A stretch of DNA of 64,000 nt, taken from positions 19,150,805 to 19,214,804 of the forward strand of contig CM034236.1 of the NCBI GenBank assembly GCA_019916065.1, written 5' to 3'. Shown here piece after piece: positions 62,669-64,000 of this stretch (positions within the stretch are counted from its first letter, which is position 1; each line of letters starts with the position of its first letter). The translations under genes and the position numbers were made by a program. Origin of the DNA: Vitellaria paradoxa. Taxonomy: Eukaryota; Streptophyta; Magnoliopsida; Ericales; Sapotaceae. Under the pieces are notes generated by a model. That model did not search any database and was not told the origin of the DNA. It saw only the letters and a program-made list of their open reading frames with translations.

Positions 62669-63735
62669 TGTCATGTCCTTGACTCGAGGGGTGAGTTAAA
62701 TGAATTGCATGCATTACACATAACCAAACATAATCACTAATCAGAACCTTACAACCATTCTAGAGTAAATATTCACAATATAGAATAATAAAATATTAAT
62801 AACTAAGCCTCGATCAAACATGGAATTAGTGCTCTAATATGAAACCCAATAAAATAACCAAGCCTTATGGTTTTATAACCGTATCGAATATATCTAAAAT
62901 ATTACATCTCCAAATAATACTGTTCGTTCTAACTCCTTAAACGAAACAAAAGAATAACAATAACTCGAGGTATGCAAAACATGATGGGGCTCACCTAAGT
63001 CTTGAGTTTTGCATTTGCAATACAGTTTATAGCGATGTGAGTACTAATCCATATATGCCAATGATACATATAAAATATATATATATATATATATATATAA
63101 TAGAACACATGTCTTAGCATGATACTATTGTGCAACAATAATAATACGAATTGATAAACAACATGGCATCATCACCTCATGTAATCAATATCATGGATCC
63201 ACATATCAAGATCAAATATCATGAAATCAGAAATTATCCAATTATTATCCTTTAATTAACTTTGACAATTTCACATCATCACAACATTATTGGGGTGGCT
63301 ATTCTGCAAGACTAAATCGTGATTCGTGAGCACAATTCAAATCAATGTCGTCTTTTATGGGGTAGTACCCAATAAAAATGATGAATTAAACCATCGTTGT
63401 TTATAAGCCTGGGCTCAAGAGCCACGACATGTATAGTCAATGTCGTCATTTATAGATCAATATCCAAAGGTCACGATACATCAGTATCAACATCATATTG
63501 TAGATTACTAATCTAATGGTATGATAACCAAATCCTATGTAGGTTTAGGGACTTTCAACTCATAAGTATTCTTTGTACCTTCCTACTTTTTAGTATCCAC
63601 TATCCTTAAAATCATAGACATCAATTGCTTTTCATTATTTCTTTCCATTATTAATACCATTAATTTTTCTTTATAATCATCTATGAGCACACCTCAAATC
63701 CATTATCTTAATCAACATTAGGATATTTCAGGTTT
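62669..63735 (-). repeat. Partial second copy of the solo-LTR family
   Basis: Begins TGTCATGTCC and follows the order of 45294-46300 (GAGGGGTGAGT, a GTCGTCTTTTATGGG block, a TGTAGGTT block) with strong divergence. It is cut at about 63735 by LINE sequence. Confidence 0.6.
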
Positions 63736-63752
63736 ATATGGCTGGTGTTTGA

Positions 63753-64000
63753 GAAGAAGAACAAGTAAGATTATGTTCTATTTTGGGTTTTCAAATGGGT
63801 AAGTTACCGATCAAATATCTTGGAGTTCCCCTTATTTCCTCCAAACTAAACTTTAATGATTGCTCAGAACTTATCAACAAGATTCTTACATGCATTAAAA
63901 GTTGGGCAAACATAGAATTTTCTTATGTTGGGCGCTTGCAATTCATAAAATTTGTCCTCTTTAGTATTCAAATATATTGGAGCCTACATTTCATTCTTCC
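63753..64000 (+). pseudogene. LINE (L1-type) reverse transcriptase fragment
   Basis: Plus-strand frame after a TGA at 63750 gives LGFQMGKLPIKYLGVPLISS, then FNDCSELINKIL, IKSWANIEFSYVGRLQFIK and SIQIYWSLHFIL. This is the conserved stretch after the catalytic region of plant non-LTR retrotransposon reverse transcriptase. It runs off the window end. Only about 82 codons are visible, so whether the full element is intact is unknown. Confidence 0.85.

Overview
This is a plant nuclear window, almost certainly from a eudicot. It holds intron-containing plant genes, AT-rich intergenic DNA, Athila-type LTR retrotransposons primed by tRNA-Asp, Ty1/copia remnants, a CACTA element and a hAT element. Two host genes lie at the ends and about 50 kb of nested transposable elements lies between them. 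I cannot name the species.

Left end: a complete gene for the guard-cell bHLH factor FAMA (108-2952, + strand), which I model with four exons, the first only 24 bases long. Right end: the first three exons of a pectinesterase (56717-60546, + strand). Its last exon or exons are not in the window, and the region after exon 3 holds microsatellites, an LTR fragment and a LINE fragment.

The transposon block, left to right: (1) a CACTA-type terminus (4339); (2) element C (about 4707-13129, minus), an old gag-only LTR element; (3) a truncated C-type LTR (13522-14210); (4) element B (14211-28900, minus), a decayed Athila-like gag-pol element; (5) element A (15458-23229, minus), a very young gag-only LTR element inserted in B's pol with target duplication GTAAG; (6) element E (29633-44343, plus), a young 14.7 kb Athila-like element with gag, pol and a third ORF; (7) a broken Ty1/copia element F (about 44979-52670, minus); (8) inside F, a solo LTR (45294-50701, target duplication GTTAA), which itself holds a CACTA element (46889-49601); (9) inside F's gag zinc knuckle, a hAT element (51044-51659, 8-bp target duplication); (10) a copia gag fragment on the plus strand and a foldback MITE.

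Functionally, E carries every catalytic residue I looked for in protease, reverse transcriptase and integrase. Its gag and pol share one frame and are split by a single TAA. A and C have LTRs, a primer site, a polypurine tract and gag but no pol, so they would need enzymes supplied in trans. A's LTR termini resemble B's.

The most unusual signal is in the LTRs. Each long-LTR family carries its own short palindrome, mostly CpG-centred, repeated as pairs: GTCCGGAC in A, GTCCGGAC-like in B, GTTTGAAC-like in C, ATTCGAAT in E, GGGCGCCC in the solo LTR. In A and E the paired words start 20-21 bp apart, about two helical turns. In E the same word also recurs in the region between pol and the third ORF.
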